Source: Thermoanaerobaculia bacterium
GTDB lineage: Bacteria > Acidobacteriota > Thermoanaerobaculia > Multivoradales > UBA5704
Assembly: GCA_025937035.1 (NCBI GenBank)
Contig: JAICSG010000196.1
Coordinates: forward strand, 1 to 7,136
DNA: 7,136 nt
Direction: 5' to 3'
Positions 6,210-7,136 of this stretch are shown in pieces (position 1 is the stretch's first letter; the number at the start of each line of letters is the position of its first letter). Under the pieces are notes generated by a model. It was not told where the DNA came from, did not search any database, and saw only the letters and a list, made by a program, of their open reading frames with translations. The translations under genes and the position numbers were made by a program.

Positions 6210-6722
6210 GTGCTCGCGACCATGCCGGAAACCGCGTGGCTCACCCATCCTGGAGTCAGACTTTGCCGCCCGCCGACGCGCCTAGCCAGCGATCCTTCGC
6301 GGGTTCCGGCGAGTCCGTTCGCGGGCGGCGCGGATGCTCTCGCCACCGCGCGGGAACGGGAATGGACGGCTCGCCCCGCGAGGGCAAACGTCGCTGCGAT
6401 TGGGGGAAACGTCCAGGAGGTTGGGGAAACGCCGCTGGCCTTGGGGGAAAGGCCGCTTGCGCTGGGGGAAAGGGCTCGCCGGTTAGGGCATTTCTCGCTT
6501 GCGCTGGGGCGAAAGCGTCTGGAGGTTGGGGAAACGCCTCTGCGCTTCGGGGAAAGGCTCAGTCAGTGGGGGGAAACCCCCTTTGACGGCCCGAGAGCGG
6601 CAGATCAGCGACCCGCCGACCGGCTAGATGGCCTCCGGACGCGGGCTACGCCCCAAGCGGCTGTGAGTTATACGCGCATGCCGGGCTTGGTGTCCATAGA
6701 GAGCTTTGAAAGCTTGCGGTAA
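6210..6722 (+). CDS. possible 170-aa heptad-repeat protein (uncertain reading frame)
   Basis: An open frame from GTG 6210 (or ATG 6222) to TAA 6720-6722 spans the 21-nt repeat array. From 6399 to 6587 it reads as nine heptads of the form hydrophobic-G-E-x-P-L-x, for example EVGETPL (written one residue out of phase) and RFGERLS. The hydrophobic position is I, V, L, L, L, L, V, F, W, using ATT, GTT, TTG, CTG, CTG, TTA, TTC and TGG codons. Such codon turnover with the property kept suggests selection on protein. Gly (GGG) is present in all nine. Against a gene: there is no Shine-Dalgarno sequence, the N-terminal 60 residues and the C-terminal tail look random, and the other two forward frames are also largely open because the unit contains no stop. 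I do not recognise a family. Confidence 0.25.
   Translation: MLATMPETAWLTHPGVRLCRPPTRLASDPSRVPASPFAGGADALATAREREWTARPARANVAAIGGNVQEVGETPLALGERPLALGERARRLGHFSLALGRKRLEVGETPLRFGERLSQWGETPFDGPRAADQRPADRLDGLRTRATPQAAVSYTRMPGLVSIESFESLR
6376..6585 (+). repeat. tandem array of ten degenerate 21-nt units
   Basis: Units begin at 6376, 6397, 6418, 6439, 6460, 6481, 6502, 6523, 6544 and 6565, with no length variation. The shared core is TTGGGGGAAACG followed by a C/T-rich second half; the units at 6376 and 6481 are the most diverged. An exact 18-nt match at 6416-6433 and 6521-6538 (105 nt apart, five units) hints at an older five-unit duplication. The period equals seven codons and also two turns of B-DNA, so the G-A-rich cores would all face the same side of the helix. 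The array lies in the gap between the glycosyltransferase and the flavin oxidase genes. Confidence 0.85.
6568..6581 (+). other. GGGGG-GAAA-CCCCC hairpin at the end of the 21-nt array
   Basis: The last repeat unit has changed so that five G (6568-6572) can pair with five C (6577-6581) around a GAAA (GNRA-type) tetraloop. Only three T follow, so it is a poor intrinsic terminator, but it is a stable RNA hairpin closing the array. Confidence 0.5.
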
Positions 6723-6816
6723 TGGAGGCGCCATGTCACTCCAGGTCACCGGATCAGGGGCATAGCTGAAAACTGAGCCGTGCCCATCAGGATCGTAGTA
6801 TCTAGAGGAGACATCT
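6586..6816. other. gene-poor stretch upstream of the flavin oxidase gene
   Basis: No secure gene is seen. It holds the tail of the possible heptad-repeat frame, a 13-nt palindrome (AGCTTT-G-AAAGCT, 6702-6714), a TTATAC at 6668-6673 that lacks a matching -35, and a minus-strand open stretch with protein-like composition. GC falls towards the right end. No convincing promoter for the downstream gene could be fixed. Confidence 0.4.
6804..6810 (+). promoter_or_regulatory. Shine-Dalgarno sequence deciding a TTG start
   Basis: AGAGGAG at 6804-6810 stands 6 nt before TTG 6817-6819. An in-frame TAG at 6796-6798 rules out any earlier start, and the next in-frame ATG (7090) lies inside the conserved domain, so TTG is the likely initiator. 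Confidence 0.75.
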
Positions 6817-7136
6817 TTGACACAACAATCGACCGACAACCTCCGCACCGACTCCATCAAAATCGGCCCCGAAGATTCCCGCTACCGCGCGGTAATCGGA
6901 AAGCAATTCAACAAGCGGTTCCGCGCAACTCCGGACTACATCCGCCTGGTGAATTCGACCGAGCAGGTGGTGGCGGCCGTGGAGGAGGCGGTGCGGGAGG
7001 GACGGCGGCTCGTGGTGACGAGCGGCGGGCATTGCCTGGAAGGTTTCGTATCCGATCCCGAGATTCGGGTAATCCTTGATATCTCGCCCATGAAGCGCAT
7101 TGATTACGACTCAGAAAGGGGCGCGGTGGCCGTCGA
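6817..7136 (+). CDS. FAD-binding PCMH-type oxidoreductase (berberine-bridge/AknOx-like), 3'-truncated by window edge
   Basis: The frame is open from TTG 6817 to the right edge, giving 106 complete codons. The visible part is the start of a PCMH-type FAD-binding domain: Y-R-A-V-I-G-K-Q-F-N-K-R-F (residues 23-35), then PDYIRLVNSTEQVVAAVEEA (39-58), LVVTSGGHCLEGF (65-77) and VILDISPMKRIDYD (85-98). H72 in SGGHC is at the place of the His that carries FAD through an 8-alpha bond in berberine-bridge and aclacinomycin-oxidoreductase-like enzymes. The second attachment residue, a Cys in a GxxCxxxGxxxGxG segment, would lie beyond the window, so mono- or bicovalent binding cannot be judged. These enzymes oxidise alcohols, sugars or secondary metabolites with oxygen; the substrate is unknown. 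No signal peptide is seen. The absence of an ATG start makes this gene easy to miss. Confidence 0.85.
   Translation, partial: MTQQSTDNLRTDSIKIGPEDSRYRAVIGKQFNKRFRATPDYIRLVNSTEQVVAAVEEAVREGRRLVVTSGGHCLEGFVSDPEIRVILDISPMKRIDYDSERGAVAV

Noticed and set aside
6401..6576. G-quadruplex-forming region
   Set aside because: The G runs are separated by about 16 nt, longer than loops in stable quadruplexes.
6376..6585. CRISPR array
   Set aside because: The units are 21 nt, adjacent, and drift without unique spacers; no cas gene is nearby.
6780..7079. Alternative forward frame over the flavin oxidase gene
   Set aside because: Its translation is Gly/Arg-rich and low in complexity, whereas the TTG-started frame gives a clear FAD-binding domain.

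Overview
The window is GC-rich overall and comes from a Gram-negative (diderm) bacterium, because it opens inside an Omp85/BamA-type outer-membrane assembly protein that ends in a C-terminal Phe. High GC, a bifunctional RibBA, and the THRAY-type barrel motif would fit Acidobacteriota or a similar lineage. That placement is inference from general impression only.

Layout, all genes on the + strand. (1) 2-2479: 3' part of an Omp85 protein with one partial and five complete POTRA-like repeats plus the whole beta-barrel. (2) 2542-3378: a compact module of three small, overlapping genes with visibly lower GC than its flanks: a 43-aa antitoxin-like peptide, a DUF5674-like protein, and a small helical protein of unknown function. 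It has its own candidate promoter and translationally coupled starts. (3) 3400-4734: a good sigma70-type promoter followed by ribBA, supplying both branches at the entry to riboflavin synthesis. (4) 4753-4853: a 101-nt intergenic element that can fold as a cloverleaf of a 10-bp base stem and three hairpin arms. (5) 4949-6199: a GT-B (GT4-like) glycosyltransferase. (6) 6200-6816: a 617-bp stretch without a secure gene, holding ten tandem 21-nt units whose best reading frame encodes G-E-rich heptads. (7) 6817-7136: the start of a PCMH-type covalent flavin oxidase that runs off the right edge and begins with TTG behind a strong Shine-Dalgarno sequence.

The large genes look like independent units rather than one pathway: outer-membrane biogenesis, cofactor synthesis, surface-glycan assembly and a flavoenzyme. 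RibBA makes precursors of the flavin that the last gene would use, but nothing in the sequence links them. The parts most worth a second look are the three-gene small-protein module, the 21-nt/heptad array, the cloverleaf element, and a Gln at the usual metal-ligand His position of the RibB domain.
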